Shown here in pieces: positions 35,001 to 44,553 of a stretch of 64,000 bases of DNA; within the stretch, counting starts at the first letter, position 1; every line of letters begins with the position of its first letter. A program made the translations under genes and the position numbers. The stretch is taken from NCBI GenBank assembly GCA_034096865.1, contig JAWQFJ010001202.1, positions 166,001 through 230,000 of the forward strand. The letters run 5' to 3'. The notes under the pieces are model-generated. The model searched no databases. It was not told the origin of the DNA and saw only the letters and a program-made list of their open reading frames with translations. This DNA comes from Theodoxus fluviatilis. Its lineage: Eukaryota > Mollusca > Gastropoda > Cycloneritida > Neritidae.

Positions 35001-35489
35001 CAATCCAAATAAACAGTTTTCTAGGAGCTCGATTCCATCAACAGTTTCCTTGTGGGCATAATACGGAGATCCATACGGTGGCACGTAAGTGCAGATAAGT
35101 ATAACGTCGCTGTCCGTGCCAAATAGTCCACGATCAATCCTAAAAATTAAGGTATTGTCGAATTTCATATCAACAATGCTGAAGTGGTTGGCGATCTGTT
35201 TTCTCACCAAACATATTACTCCCCCCGATCGCCTCCCTCGCTGCGATAGTTTCAGAGCCGGACTAAGGTAACACATGTACTGGTTGAAAAGCGTAAATTC
35301 ATTGAGATACTCTATGTAAGTTTCTGTCAGACATATGAATGAAAATTGTTTCAGATAGTTGAGAAATTCGCATTCTTCAAGTTTTGAAAGGAACCCCTCA
35401 ATATTCCAGCTCAGAAATTTGAAAACGGTTCTACCTGTCAATGTTGTCTGGTCTTGACTGTTCGTACCCCCTGGGCCTCGGCCACCCTC
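32058..35489 (-). CDS. LINE ORF2: endonuclease-reverse transcriptase (no own AUG)
   Basis: The frame is open for about 1143 codons immediately after ORF1's UAG. An APE endonuclease comes first: FLSWNIEGFLSK, CLTETYIEY, VILICTYVPPYG, LPVILCGDLNARTG, DSVVDYVIASRCL and LSTHLCVEF. The RT follows: EKAAGQDGICGEMLK, NYRGIAIMSTLSKVF, LYVAFIDFRKAFDSIH (A), GLKQGCNLSPQLFLY (B), LLLFADDVALMSDT (C) and YKYLGVMF. The C-terminal knuckle is C-x2-C-x8-H-x4-C (CPVCTEEEEDDIHLLLQC). The catalytic FADD and endonuclease acid residues are intact. No ATG lies between the UAG and the endonuclease core: the first Met (NQYM) is about 55 residues into the conserved domain. Translation is therefore likely to depend on readthrough from ORF1, or on a non-AUG start (TTG at 35441). 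The product nicks DNA and primes reverse transcription. Confidence 0.93.
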   Translation of the reverse strand, partial: EGGRGPGGTNSQDQTTLTGRTVFKFLSWNIEGFLSKLEECEFLNYLKQFSFICLTETYIEYLNEFTLFNQYMCYLSPALKLSQRGRRSGGVICLVRKQIANHFSIVDMKFDNTLIFRIDRGLFGTDSDVILICTYVPPYGSPYYAHKETVDGIELLENCLFGLLDKCGDLPVILCGDLNARTGTLNASEECELHDVTANQFIENRASQDNVINSFGNSLLSLCSSFNLVILNGCTRGDSIGKYTNISVHGDSVVDYVIASRCLEDHCESLCITPNVLSTHLCVEFTMRSKDLHCDDDKSGWIIRHRRPVWNEHTSLQYLQTLEAGLAQLGELGSFETDTGIDEFTDILTESIVKPAEFMMDAYRSRKVFTYRTQWYDNDCRALKKRLYKVLHRYCKSLRDDVKNTYLEMRRQYKQLIRKKKNDFRSRFTSNLVSSVGTPTLFWKHIKEMNGRKNRYNDIPTNTWYEHFQKVFLTACDESNLFECPEPVDNSQLDELDREITEDEIKESIKRLKKEKAAGQDGICGEMLKLGISKITPHLHKLFNLIFAKGKFPLSWTKSVIVPIHKTGDTQDPDNYRGIAIMSTLSKVFMSILANRLKEWAEDQGHIQEEQSGFRKGYSTIDNIFTLHSIIEHHLCRKKKLYVAFIDFRKAFDSIHRPALYKVLSNCNLPAKMFRMIQGIYRTVTYCVKGFEGCTDYFPSHRGLKQGCNLSPQLFLYVAAAITTEVVAKGKHGIQLLPNGPELYLLLFADDVALMSDTAIGLQNQIDILMYSAAMYGLTINATKSNVVVFRLGGPLASHEKWFIGQQQIQTHKDYKYLGVMFTTRLSSNTPQNDLTKRAKAAIVQIHKSMRRVSCTSANIFLKLFDAQVQPILMYGSEVWGLDKCDCIEKAHLFALKKLLNVHPKTPNALVYGELGRFPLHINTAIRALKYWLRILRMPLHRYPRMAYDMMLNRAQNLNNWASKVKRILSKTGFDHIWAEQSVTDERLFICTFKQRLIEGFEREWCEKMISNRYNIYRTIKPGICMEPYLHFIDRQIFRDALTKFRLGISEINAHKYRYAADVDLTCPVCTEEEEDDIHLLLQCPVYEDLRSRYLKLDQVRRNEDTFVRLLSSTEEQIIRKVALYIFLALKRRDIATRHTIPD

Positions 35490-35492
35490 CTA
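35490..35492 (-). promoter_or_regulatory. In-frame UAG between ORF1 and ORF2: candidate readthrough site
   Basis: On minus the context is TCA AGA TAG GAG GGT GGC CGA GGC CCA GGG GGT. ORF1 and ORF2 are in the same frame. The 17 codons after the stop contain no ATG and no further stop before the endonuclease begins. The following G/C-rich segment can form short GGCC-type pairings. It could be a programmed leaky stop or a simple nonsense mutation in a fused ORF. Confidence 0.5.
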
Positions 35493-36947
35493 TCTTGAGA
35501 ACCCACGTCGCGTTGAGCTGGTTTGCGGCCGATGTCGTGAAGACCTCGTAGTAGGACGTTTGGAGGATCTAGTAACAGCGCGCTGTTGTCCAGCGCTCAG
35601 AGATCCCGCTGGTACGGAGCATTCGTTGGTCCGTGGGTCAGGCATTACGTTGGGTCCGTTCAGGTAATCTTGTCTAGTATGGGATACCTCAGGCGCTGGT
35701 GTCTCAGTTGGGTTGACTTCGTTGGCCACATTGTGCTCCAGCGTCTGAACCCATCCAGATCCACGTGCAATGTCTTGTCCATGCATTGTATCTGTTGGGT
35801 CTATGCTAGTAGGAATGTGTTGGTGACTAAGGGGATATATGGTTGTTCCTTCCGTACACACCTCCCTGGGTTTGGTGTAGAATCGACCGCCAACAAAATA
35901 GCCTATCATCCCTTCCTGTTTGGCCTGCTGGATCATGTCTCGTTGTCTTCCAGTCAGGTCGTTGGCAACGCCATACCCACATTCTCTTAGCTGCTCCCTG
36001 GCCCCAAGTATGGCCAACTTGTCCGCCATTCGGAGGAACTGGACGATGAGTGGTCTGTGTCTTCGTTCTGTCTTCCTGCCTATCCTGTGAGTATATGCAA
36101 TATTGTTGTCAGAGAAACGATGAGGGCATACTTCGTTGAAAATGTCAATGATTTTCTTCTGTCGTGTGTCGTTTCTTTCGTTCTCCAGTTCAGTCACTCC
36201 ATAGACAACTATATTGTGGCGCCTATCTTTCCTGTCTCTTTCCTCCAGTCTTGTCTCCAGCTCTTCAAGCTTATTGCCGGCGTCTTGCGATGATGCGCTG
36301 AGATCTTCGACTTCATGGTCTAGCTGTGTTATTTTTTCTTGCATCGCTAGCACATCAGCTTCGAGCCTGTCCAGCTTTGTTGACACACCTTGAATGGCGG
36401 ACATTATAATCATAGTTTGTTCTGTGATCTTCTTTTCAATGCTTTCTTTGTCCATTTCCATGCCGCGTCTGATGTCTTCCTTCAGGGCCTGCAACTCCTC
36501 ACTAGATGCCGTTTTTTCATCTGGGCCTGGATTCAGTTCAACCGTGCCTGATTCAAACAGCAAGCTCCTCAAGTCAACGTCGTATCCTGTGTACGTCGGT
36601 ATTTTGAATAACGGAGACCACAAGTTGGCATCGCATCCCATGTACGTGGATGATCTGAATGGCTCCGTAGGGTTCAAGTGTACATTCGAACTCCTCCGAG
36701 TGAGCGCTTGAGCAATACCGCACGCGTAGTCAGAGCAGGCTAACCTCCCACCTGTTGTAGAGCCACAGAGGTAAGCTCCGCTCAGTACTGCGATAGCGCC
36801 TAGCATCCCGATCGCAAAATGCACGCAGAGGGCTATATATAGCCAATTTCCTGGGCTGGTGAATGATGTGTGATCACTCCTTCGTCGAATTGCGTGCCCT
36901 GCGTGCAGGCCTATTCTTAGCCTGTACGTTTCAATGCTGACACCCAT
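35490..36947 (-). CDS. LINE ORF1 protein with hydrophobic leader and 2A-like motif
   Basis: From the first ATG (MGVSIETYRLRIG) the ORF gives 485 residues. Residues about 33-60 are hydrophobic (NWLYIALCVHFAIGMLGAIA) and could be a signal or anchor. A tandem pair (TYMGCDANLWSPLF / TYTGYDVDLRSLLF) follows at about 101-130, then the 2A-like SLLFESGTVELNPGP at about 128-142 (36522-36566). Next come a coiled coil with heptads (residues about 155-240), an RRM-like block beginning RRHNIVVYGVTELE, and a CTD-like block. The tail is Pro/Arg/Ser-rich and ends TRRGFSR before UAG. The core is typical of type II LINE ORF1 RNA-binding, trimer-forming proteins. A codon at 37049 extends the open frame upstream but lacks an ATG. 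Confidence 0.88.
   Translation of the reverse strand: MGVSIETYRLRIGLHAGHAIRRRSDHTSFTSPGNWLYIALCVHFAIGMLGAIAVLSGAYLCGSTTGGRLACSDYACGIAQALTRRSSNVHLNPTEPFRSSTYMGCDANLWSPLFKIPTYTGYDVDLRSLLFESGTVELNPGPDEKTASSEELQALKEDIRRGMEMDKESIEKKITEQTMIIMSAIQGVSTKLDRLEADVLAMQEKITQLDHEVEDLSASSQDAGNKLEELETRLEERDRKDRRHNIVVYGVTELENERNDTRQKKIIDIFNEVCPHRFSDNNIAYTHRIGRKTERRHRPLIVQFLRMADKLAILGAREQLRECGYGVANDLTGRQRDMIQQAKQEGMIGYFVGGRFYTKPREVCTEGTTIYPLSHQHIPTSIDPTDTMHGQDIARGSGWVQTLEHNVANEVNPTETPAPEVSHTRQDYLNGPNVMPDPRTNECSVPAGSLSAGQQRAVTRSSKRPTTRSSRHRPQTSSTRRGFSR
36522..36566 (-). promoter_or_regulatory. 2A-like ribosome-skipping motif
   Basis: It encodes SLLFESGTVELNPGP, close to the canonical D-V/I-E-x-N-P-G-P motif, with Thr in place of the usual Asp. 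In the 2A mechanism the Gly-Pro bond of NPG/P is not formed, so the leader would be released from the rest of ORF1. Such motifs are known in N-termini of several non-LTR retrotransposons. Confidence 0.7.
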
Positions 36948-37060
36948 GGCCTGCACATGCAATGCAAAGCTCAAACAAGAGTTCAACGGGCTCGTCGATA
37001 GATTCAACGGAAAATGTTTTTTTTTCTTTTTTCCCCTTTTTAACAGCAATCCAAATGAAA

Positions 37061-37799
37061 AAGGTGGATAGTCATAGATAGTTGAAGGTCACCTCCCACA
37101 GCATGCAACCAATGCGCAATAAACGAATGGCGATTGTGTGTCTACTGAGACCTCTTATGCAGTCACTTCAGTGTCGTTTCATGCAGTAATCCAATAAGAA
37201 ACCGTACGCTTTTATTTAGCGCTGAACACTGCACAACTCTCCAAAGTCAAATCGTCCCATCTCATTCATGAGCGAACACATTTGTCAGGCATTCAATGTT
37301 GAAATAATCGAGCTTCGCAAGGATAGTGTTTTCTGTCCGATCTGACGTCAGCAGACACTGAACGCGTTACGGCGGCAACTCGAGCGTGACAAGAGACAAC
37401 AGCAAATCAGTCGGCACAAACCTCCAACGGTGCACAAACTCGGGGAAAAGAACGGTATGATGAAAATGACAGCTGCATTAAATACGCCATGTCTCCACGC
37501 ACCTGCACTCCCGTATCCGTCTTGTCAGGTTCGTAGACTCTTCCATAGCAGTGGCCAGCCCGTTATCAAGAGTAATGGAGAGGCAACAGAGGCGCCACTG
37601 TCACATATTGGAGCAGCAATGAGAAAAGGGAGAAATTCCAAATAAACTACTCACTCCTGTATCCGGCCCACTTCTACATAATCAGCAATCCATTTCTGGC
37701 TTCGTCCAGCCCGTGGCTCGCTGTATAGCAGACATAATCGTGCTGTAAGCGGGAGCGCGACACGAACACGTCCTACTGCTCTCGGTCCCCAACCGGAAG

Positions 37800-37801
<2 letters not shown>
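37061..37801. other. Probable LINE 5' UTR or flank
   Basis: Sequence upstream of LINE ORF1 with no further recognised feature. The (GA)n at 37802 may mark the element's end, but no target duplication was found. Confidence 0.35.

Positions 37802-37863
<62 letters not shown>
37802..37863. repeat. (GA)n microsatellite
   Basis: About 62 bp of perfect GA. Confidence 0.95.
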
Positions 37864-37865
<2 letters not shown>

Positions 37866-37999
37866 CACAGAGACACACAGAAACATAAGGAATGTGGGAG
37901 TGGGGCGGGAAGATATGAAATAAGAGAATATAGCGGTACGTCATATTGCATGTCAGCGAAGATGGAGTAATGAGGGGAAGGGTAGGACGGGTGGAGGAG

Positions 38000-38081
38000 G
38001 GGTAAGGGGTGGGGGTTGGGTAAGGGGTGGGGGTTGGGTAAGGGGTGGGGGTTGGGTAAGGGGTGGGGGTTGGGTAGGGGG
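38000..38081. repeat. 18-bp G-rich minisatellite, about 4.4 copies
   Basis: The unit is GGTAAGGGGTGGGGGTTG on plus. Each unit has three G-runs, so the block is strongly G-quadruplex-prone. Confidence 0.93.
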
Positions 38082-38747
38082 CCAGAGGAATAAGGAAGAA
38101 TAGCTGTAGGCTCAACTATATTCAAACATCAAGCTGCGCGCAGTGACAGCCTTTTGTCTCGGACTTTGCAACTTGGGGATGAGAAAACAGCTATGGTAAA
38201 CAAGCAAGTGGAATCTATTCAAAGACATTACATTTATCTCATAACACCCAATCACGCCTGCAGCGAATACTTAGGCTGGGGAACTACTCTGAAAACCCGT
38301 GCATGATCCTCATGATGGTGCAAATCCCGAACGCATGGCTACTGCCGCTTGACAATCACCTCCCAATCAATCAATGGAACCCTATGATCTGCCTGTAGAT
38401 GGATTGCGGGCCACACCACAGAGAGTGAGGTGCATCAATTAATCTTTTTCCACAAAATAATGGGAAGTTCTCCTTCAAGGCAGGACAGATTGACCGCTAA
38501 CCCCCTGTCTGTTCAATCATACCCAGAGCGTACAGTTGTGAAACACGCACAAAACACTACGAAGCTTGTGATGAGGTTTTTGTTGCTGTTAGTGGTGGTG
38601 GTAGTTGTAGTGATTTGATTACCTGTTTGATCGTATATGTCTTTTAGAGATGTGCCTTCAAACGAGAACAAATATCTTGGAACGAGGATTCGTAGGTGAT
38701 CTGGTTTCTTAATAATCCTACCATGAATTAAGGAAAGAATCCTCTTT
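38082..38747. other. No gene recognised
   Basis: Intergenic sequence; only a short GTGGTGGTGGTAGTTGTAG tract at about 38595-38615. Confidence 0.4.
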
Positions 38748-38983
38748 TGCAACCAGCTTGCAATTATTAACAGAACGAACACAGTCGAAAGTCCTACTTT
38801 GAGCATATCTGAGAGTTTTGTTTCGGTTTTTCTCCCTTGCTTTTATCGGTAACATTGCTCCTCTAAATGATAAAGCAAGGGTTTCGTTACAGGAAGAAAA
38901 ACCGAAACAAAACTCTTAGATATGCTCAAAATAGGACTTTCGACTGTGTGTTCGTTCTGTTAATAATTGCAAGCTGGTTGCAG
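38748..38983. repeat. Long inverted repeat (about 90-bp arms)
   Basis: The left arm (38748-38836, from TGCAACCAGCTTGCAATTAT to TTTCGGTTTTTCTCC) and right arm (38891-38983) are complementary with only a few mismatches. A second, inner pair (CCCTTGCTTTTATC / GATAAAGCAAGGG) extends the stem. The remaining loop is about 20-25 bp. No TIR-bounded element or target duplication seen. Confidence 0.85.
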
Positions 38984-39046
38984 AAGTCTTTTTTTAAAGG
39001 TAAATCTGCAGCAACTGATTTTGTGTGACCTCACTGACCAAAACAA

Positions 39047-39049
<3 letters not shown>

Positions 39050-39086
<37 letters not shown>
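39050..39086. repeat. (TC)n microsatellite
   Basis: About 37 bp of TC. Confidence 0.93.
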
Positions 39087-39088
<2 letters not shown>

Positions 39089-39570
39089 AGGACCGGGTGT
39101 GTATGTAATGCATTCTAGTTCACTAGAGACTTCGCCTACTGACTCGGGTTCACAGAATGTATGTAATGATGCAATGCAGGGCAAACCTATTCAACAAAAA
39201 CTCAGGAAGACCAAAAGCCTCAAATAGTGCACCAGAAGGTCGTGTACAAGGTTTAAGTGTTTTCTTGTGTAATGTCATCAACCTCGGCCACTTCCCTTTG
39301 TCACTCCAGTGCATAGCCAGAGTGCGTACTTTGCACGAATTAGTTCATTTACTTTTCTACCACTGCAGGAAATGACCTAGGGACACATTAAAGGACTGAA
39401 GTGGTAGTGTACAAAGTGTGAGGGAATTATTATTCACGCTTCTGGGCTCTCAAAATGTAATGTCACAGTGATGCCGAAATTAACAGCAGCCATTGGCCTC
39501 ACAACAATACAACCGGTTTGTGTAAAATAGGGCGCCACAGTGGCTTTAAGACTGACGTAGAGACGGAGAG

Positions 39571-39575
<5 letters not shown>
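39087..39575. other. No gene recognised
   Basis: Nothing recognised. Confidence 0.4.

Positions 39576-39652
<77 letters not shown>
39576..39652. repeat. (GA)n microsatellite
   Basis: About 77 bp of perfect GA. Confidence 0.95.
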
Positions 39653-39656
<4 letters not shown>

Positions 39657-39943
39657 AAACACGGTCAGGGACACTGTGCGATAGGTCTTCAGCAGGAACC
39701 GTGGCTGCCGGGTTTTCTGGACCTGTTCCAGTAGTTCAGTCTGGGGTGGCCTCAAGCAGCCATAGAGGCACATAAAAAAGCGTTTTCTAAAAAATGTGTT
39801 TTCAGTGCACACGTGGTCAAACAGGCATACATCCTCCTCCACTACACATGTCGAAATGATATTACTACCAATTTAAAAGGAATCATTGCACTTTTCCAAA
39901 GGTAGGCTACTGGACAGACTCATTTGGGAGAACCAGCTACATT

Positions 39944-40232
39944 GACCATGTGTTGGGAAGTGCTGGGAAATGCTAGAGCATCATGGTAGCTTCCAACTTT
40001 GATGCCAGTCCCTCCACAAGGCCGTTGCTTAGATATGTGACAGTCAGGGCGGAATCGCTCTTGATGTGTCACGTGACATTCCAGGGAACCTGCAAAAAGT
40101 ATATAAGCCTGGGAGCGGAGTGTGTGTGTGTGAGAGCGAGAGAAGAATGTAGGTGAAAACGAATATGTGCGAGACCTCCCTTTAGTAGGAGTGAGTCCTC
40201 TACGTGTTTTGTGCCCTAGAGCGAAGTGTAGT

Positions 40233-40298
<66 letters not shown>

Positions 40299-40460
40299 CA
40301 AATGCGAGAGAAGAGGACGCGAGACCCCGGATAATGGCAATTGTGTCCTCTCAGTGCCTCGTATCGCTGGGATACGACAAGTGCACGAAAAAAAGTATTT
40401 CGACACTACTACCGGAATTGGATTTCGACTTTACCGGCGCAAGCTAGGAGATATTCTGTG
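39944..40460 (+). mobile_element. Solo-LTR-like segment
   Basis: The start (TGTTGGGAAGTGCTGGGAAATG, then AGCTTCCAACTTTGATGCCAGTCCCTCCACAAGG) and the end (TTTACCGGCGCAAGCTAGGAG) match the two ends of the segment at 21.85-22.10 kb. In between lie a TATA-like GTATATAAGCCTGGGAG (about 40097) and a (GA)n tract (40234-40296). This spacing resembles an LTR with U3, TATA and R, without coding sequence next to it. Family assignment not possible. Confidence 0.45.
40234..40296. repeat. (GA)n microsatellite
   Basis: About 63 bp of GA within the LTR-like segment. Confidence 0.93.
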
Positions 40461-41674
40461 AACTCGAGTCAGTAGTGACTCGGGCACAGTTCGCAATGAA
40501 TGAGTAATAGACTTGACCCTTCGCATTACAGCATTGCGACAAAATAGTTCGTTCTGATACTATTTTTTCTCTCCACTTTTTACAGAAATCATTCAGATGT
40601 CAAAAGTGGTTTCCATTTCAACACAAACATTTTATTTTATCGAATAAACGCTTGTTTATTGCCTCAACAAAAGTAAGTTATGAGTTTTATGCGAAATAGT
40701 CTTAGAACTACTTTAACGGCGTATGTCAGGGAGCAGATCCGCTATCCTACAAGCCTCACGTGTGACCCTCATTAAAAATTTTCGGACGAAATCCTTCCAT
40801 CACGTGATGTCAACTGTGTTAGAGACTGTTTCGCCGGCAGGCAAAGTCTCTAGTGGACTAGAATGGCGAAGGAGATGGTTGCAACACATGCATGACAAAC
40901 CAGAATTCATCAGGGGGCTGATTCTCGCTTTTTTCTGTAGCTTTACACACGTTAAAAAAATTAGTAACGTGTGCTTCAAACATACCCTTTTCTCTGGAAT
41001 TTGTATTAACACCCGAATTGTTTTGTGATCGAAAAATCTGATTGGCATTTTTTACACTTTAGTCTGGGTTTCTCAAGCACAATCACATGTCGTCCTCTTT
41101 CTGGGAAGAACATGCTGAACACTTCTGTCCTTGCATCAGCATAACTCATAAATACCACTTCCTTTCTTCATTCGCTCTGCATTCAGGCAAACTGGCTTCT
41201 TAACCGTACAACACTTCTCCCCTGCTGGTCTTTTCTCCGTCAGTCACTTCTCCCCTCAAAAGTTCGCCCCTGAGGTAATTTCGCCTCTGGCCATTTTTTC
41301 AGTCTCCCTCCTCCTGAATGAATATTTCCTTATACAAGTAGCTGAATAAGTGTAACGGCCGTACCATATTTCCAGTGTGATCCAAAGATTCCGAAGTCAT
41401 CCGTATGTATACGTGTAGAAATGATCGAAGTATTCATGGACATTCGTCTGAAATATTCTTCATGGGTTTGTAAACACAGCGTGAAGTTTAATATGTGTTC
41501 TGTCAAAGAAAGAACTTTTAACAGGCAAAAGGAATCTGCCAATTGGCGAGAGGAGAGATGCAGAAATTAAAAAGCGGAAACTCCTCTATAGGAGTGGAGT
41601 GGGATTGGGAGGAAGGGGGTGAATCGGGGATGAAAATGGAAATGACTGAGGTGGAAGATGTGGAGGAGGATGGA
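40461..41674. other. No gene recognised
   Basis: Mixed intergenic sequence; no ORF with family motifs. Confidence 0.4.
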
Positions 41675-42115
41675 TGACATTTTACGGCCTATCAGCCTTT
41701 GTAGGCTATGCAAGGCCATTAAGCACGAACATCACTAGAATAGTTTGGAGTAAACGCAAATCAAGTCACGATGTCCCTAGTTATTTGCCTCTTATGAATC
41801 GCGTAGGGAGACGCGGTGCTTTTACATTAATCTAGAAATGGAACCTATGCTATTTAATCACAACAAGAGGACTTATTTTTTTCTCTCCCATAATATCCAA
41901 GTTAATTCATGGATTGTGAAAATAACTAGAAAGTCATGAAAGACCAGATGAATGGATGGATGTGGGGTTTGGGCCTTTTGGACTGTGTAGGATATGCAAG
42001 GCCATTGACTATCTAAATAGCTAGTCTGGACTGGATTGTACTGCAAGCCAAGAGTCCATTTCCCAAGTCATTCACCTTTCAAGCATCTAGTACAGAGATG
42101 TGATGCGACTATTTT
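41675..42115. repeat. Two copies of a dispersed repeat (CCTATCAG-CTTTGTAGGCTAT family)
   Basis: The copy at 41675-41825 shares GCCTATCAGCCTTTGTAGGC and a later AGTTATTTGCCTCTTATG / GTAGGGAGACG block with the copy at 7420-7600. A more diverged copy follows at 41965-42115 (GGCCTTTTGGACTGTGTAGG, ATGCAAGGCCATTGAC). Confidence 0.6.
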
Positions 42116-42349
42116 AACCCCAGACTCAGGGGTATAAAAACCAAAGAAATGAATATAAAGAACATTGATCAGCAGTCCAACAGCCTCTGTTGGTTTACCC
42201 CCAATGCTTTCGACTCGGTTCCAATTCACAGTAGGTTCTAATCATTGTTATCCTATGTCTAATTTGTGCTTGGAAAACAAAGGTTACATGATTTAAGTCA
42301 AACATTTTGCCAGTAAGCCAAGTCATCTGACAGACCTTAACTGAGCATG

Positions 42350-42500
42350 ATTCCTATCCTCCGTGAGGTATTTGAGGTGTTCACCCCCTGGGGTGAAACT
42401 TCTTCAGCAGCAGAGGGTACTTAATCTTCAGGGACTGACCCCTCCCTCCCCCACACTCATTTGAAGGAGTAGTGATGCTTAAAAAGTTATAGAACAAAAT
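42350..42500. repeat. Second dispersed repeat family
   Basis: GTTCACCCCCTGGGGTGAAAC, then CTTCAGCAGCAGAGGGTACT, GGGACTGACCCCTCCCTCCC and GAAGGAGTAGTGATG. The same order recurs at 53865-54000 in the SGTA intron. Confidence 0.6.
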
Positions 42501-44553
42501 AAGTCCTGTTGGACACAATGTCCCCTTCACAACTTTTTTCTTCTCAATCACAACACTACAAGTTGAAAAGCAGTGCCCATTAAAAAATCAAAAAGGGCAA
42601 AGCCCATACGACTCACATGCTTGACCTTGACCTTTACATGACCTTGTCCTTCAGGTGCCCTCCAAGGTCAAGGTCAAACAAATAAACCTAGCAATGTCAT
42701 CATACACTAAGAACTGCTTTACACATTTTTCCTACCAAAATACATGTGACCTTGACCCAAGGTCAAGGTCATCCAAGGTCATGCAACACAAAGCTGTTAA
42801 TTCAAGACATAGGGAGCACAATAGTGCTTATTGGCACTTTCTACCATGAGATATGGTCACTTTAAGTGGTTCACTACCCCATTTTGGTCACATTTCATAA
42901 GGGTCAAAGTGACCTTGATCTTGATATGTGACCAAATGTTTCTGATGATGAAAGTTTAACATGTGTACTGCAATGTTATGAAGTTTGGAAGAGTTATCTT
43001 CCATAGTTTGGGGTCAAGGTCACTTCAAAATATGTATACAATCCAAATTTAAAGAGTTCCTGTGACCTTGACCTTGAAGCAAGGTCAAGTCATTATGTAT
43101 GTTTTGTGAGGCCTTGTCATCCTACACAATCATGCCAAATTAGGTGTTGATAAACTTAATAGTCTCCGAGAAAAATGCAACGTTAAAGTTTTTTTTACGG
43201 ATTACAGGAAGCCCGGACGCCCGGTCTGCCCGGACGCCTGGACGGACGACATGGGTGACCTAGTATGAAAGTATAACATGTGTACTACAATGTTATGAAG
43301 TTTGGAAGAGTTATCTTCCATAGTTCAGGGTCAAGGTCGCTTCAAAATATGTATACAATCTAACTTTAAAGAGCTCCTGTGACCTTGACCTTGAAGCAAG
43401 GTCAATCAAACTGGTATCAAAAGATAGATTACTTTGCCCTATATACCATATATAGGTCAGGTATCCAATCTCAAAACCTTCAGAGAACAAGATGGGCAAA
43501 GCCCATACGACTCACATGCTTGACCTTGACCTTTACATGACCTTGACATTTACATGACCTTGACCTTGACATGACCTTCAAGGTCAAGGTCAACCAACCA
43601 AACCTAGCAATGACATCATATACTAAGAACTGCTTTACACATTTTTCCTACAAAATACATGTGATCTTGACCCAAGGTCAAGGTCATCCAAGGTCATGCA
43701 ACACAAAGCTGTTAATTCAAGACATAGGAAGCACAATGGTGCTTATTGGCACTTTCTACCATGAGATATGGTCACTTTTAGTGGTTCACTACCCCATTTT
43801 GGTCACATTTCATAAGGGTCAAAGTGACCTTGACCTTGATGATATGTGACCAAATGTGTCTCATGATAAAAGTATAACATGTTCCCCACATAATTATTAA
43901 GTTTGAAACAGTTATCTTCCATAGTTCAGGGTCAAGGTCACTTCAAAATATGTATACAATCCAACTTTAAAGAGCTCTTGTGACCTTGACCTTGAAGCAA
44001 GGTCAATCAAACTGGTATCAAAAGATAGGGATTACTTTGTCCTATATACCATACATAGGTCAGGTATCCAATCTCAAAAACGTCAGAGAAAATTGGGAAA
44101 ATGTGAAAAATGGCTGATTTTTAACATTTACGGCCCCTGCGACCTTGAAGCAAGGTCAAGTCACTGTGTATGTTTTTGTACGCCTTGTCATCCTACACCA
44201 TCATGCCAAATTGGGTGTTGATAGACTTAATAGTCTCCGAGAAAAATCCAACGTTAAAGTTTTTTACAGACGGTAGGACGCCCGGATGACTGGACGCCCA
44301 GACGCCCGGACACCCAGACGAACAACACGGGTGACCTAGTATGAAAGTATAACATGTGTACTACAATGTTATGAAGTTTGGAAGAGTTATCTTCCATAGT
44401 TCGGCGTCAAGGTCACTTCAAAATATGTATACAATCCAACTTTAAAGAGCTCCTGTGACCTTGACCTTGAAGCAAGGTCAAGTCACTATGTATGTTTTTT
44501 GTACGCCTTGTCATCCTACACCATCATGCCAAATTGAGTGTTGATAGACTTAA

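Larger units (their letters stand above)
31997..37060 (-). mobile_element. Near-complete LINE with ORF1 and ORF2
   Basis: The element reads on minus. A 5' region upstream of about 36947 precedes ORF1 (36947-35490) and ORF2 (35489-32058). A short 3' UTR (about 50 bp) ends AATAAACTATTCGTTCGTTC and runs into (TC)n. Over 5 kb there is no frameshift, and the only stop between ORF1 and the end of ORF2 is the single UAG at 35490-35492. The endonuclease plus RT order, coiled-coil ORF1 and C-terminal zinc knuckle place it among APE-type non-LTR retrotransposons (jockey/CR1/L2-like superfamilies); exact clade unresolved. The true 5' end is not visible and may extend towards the (GA)n at 37.8 kb. Confidence 0.92.
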
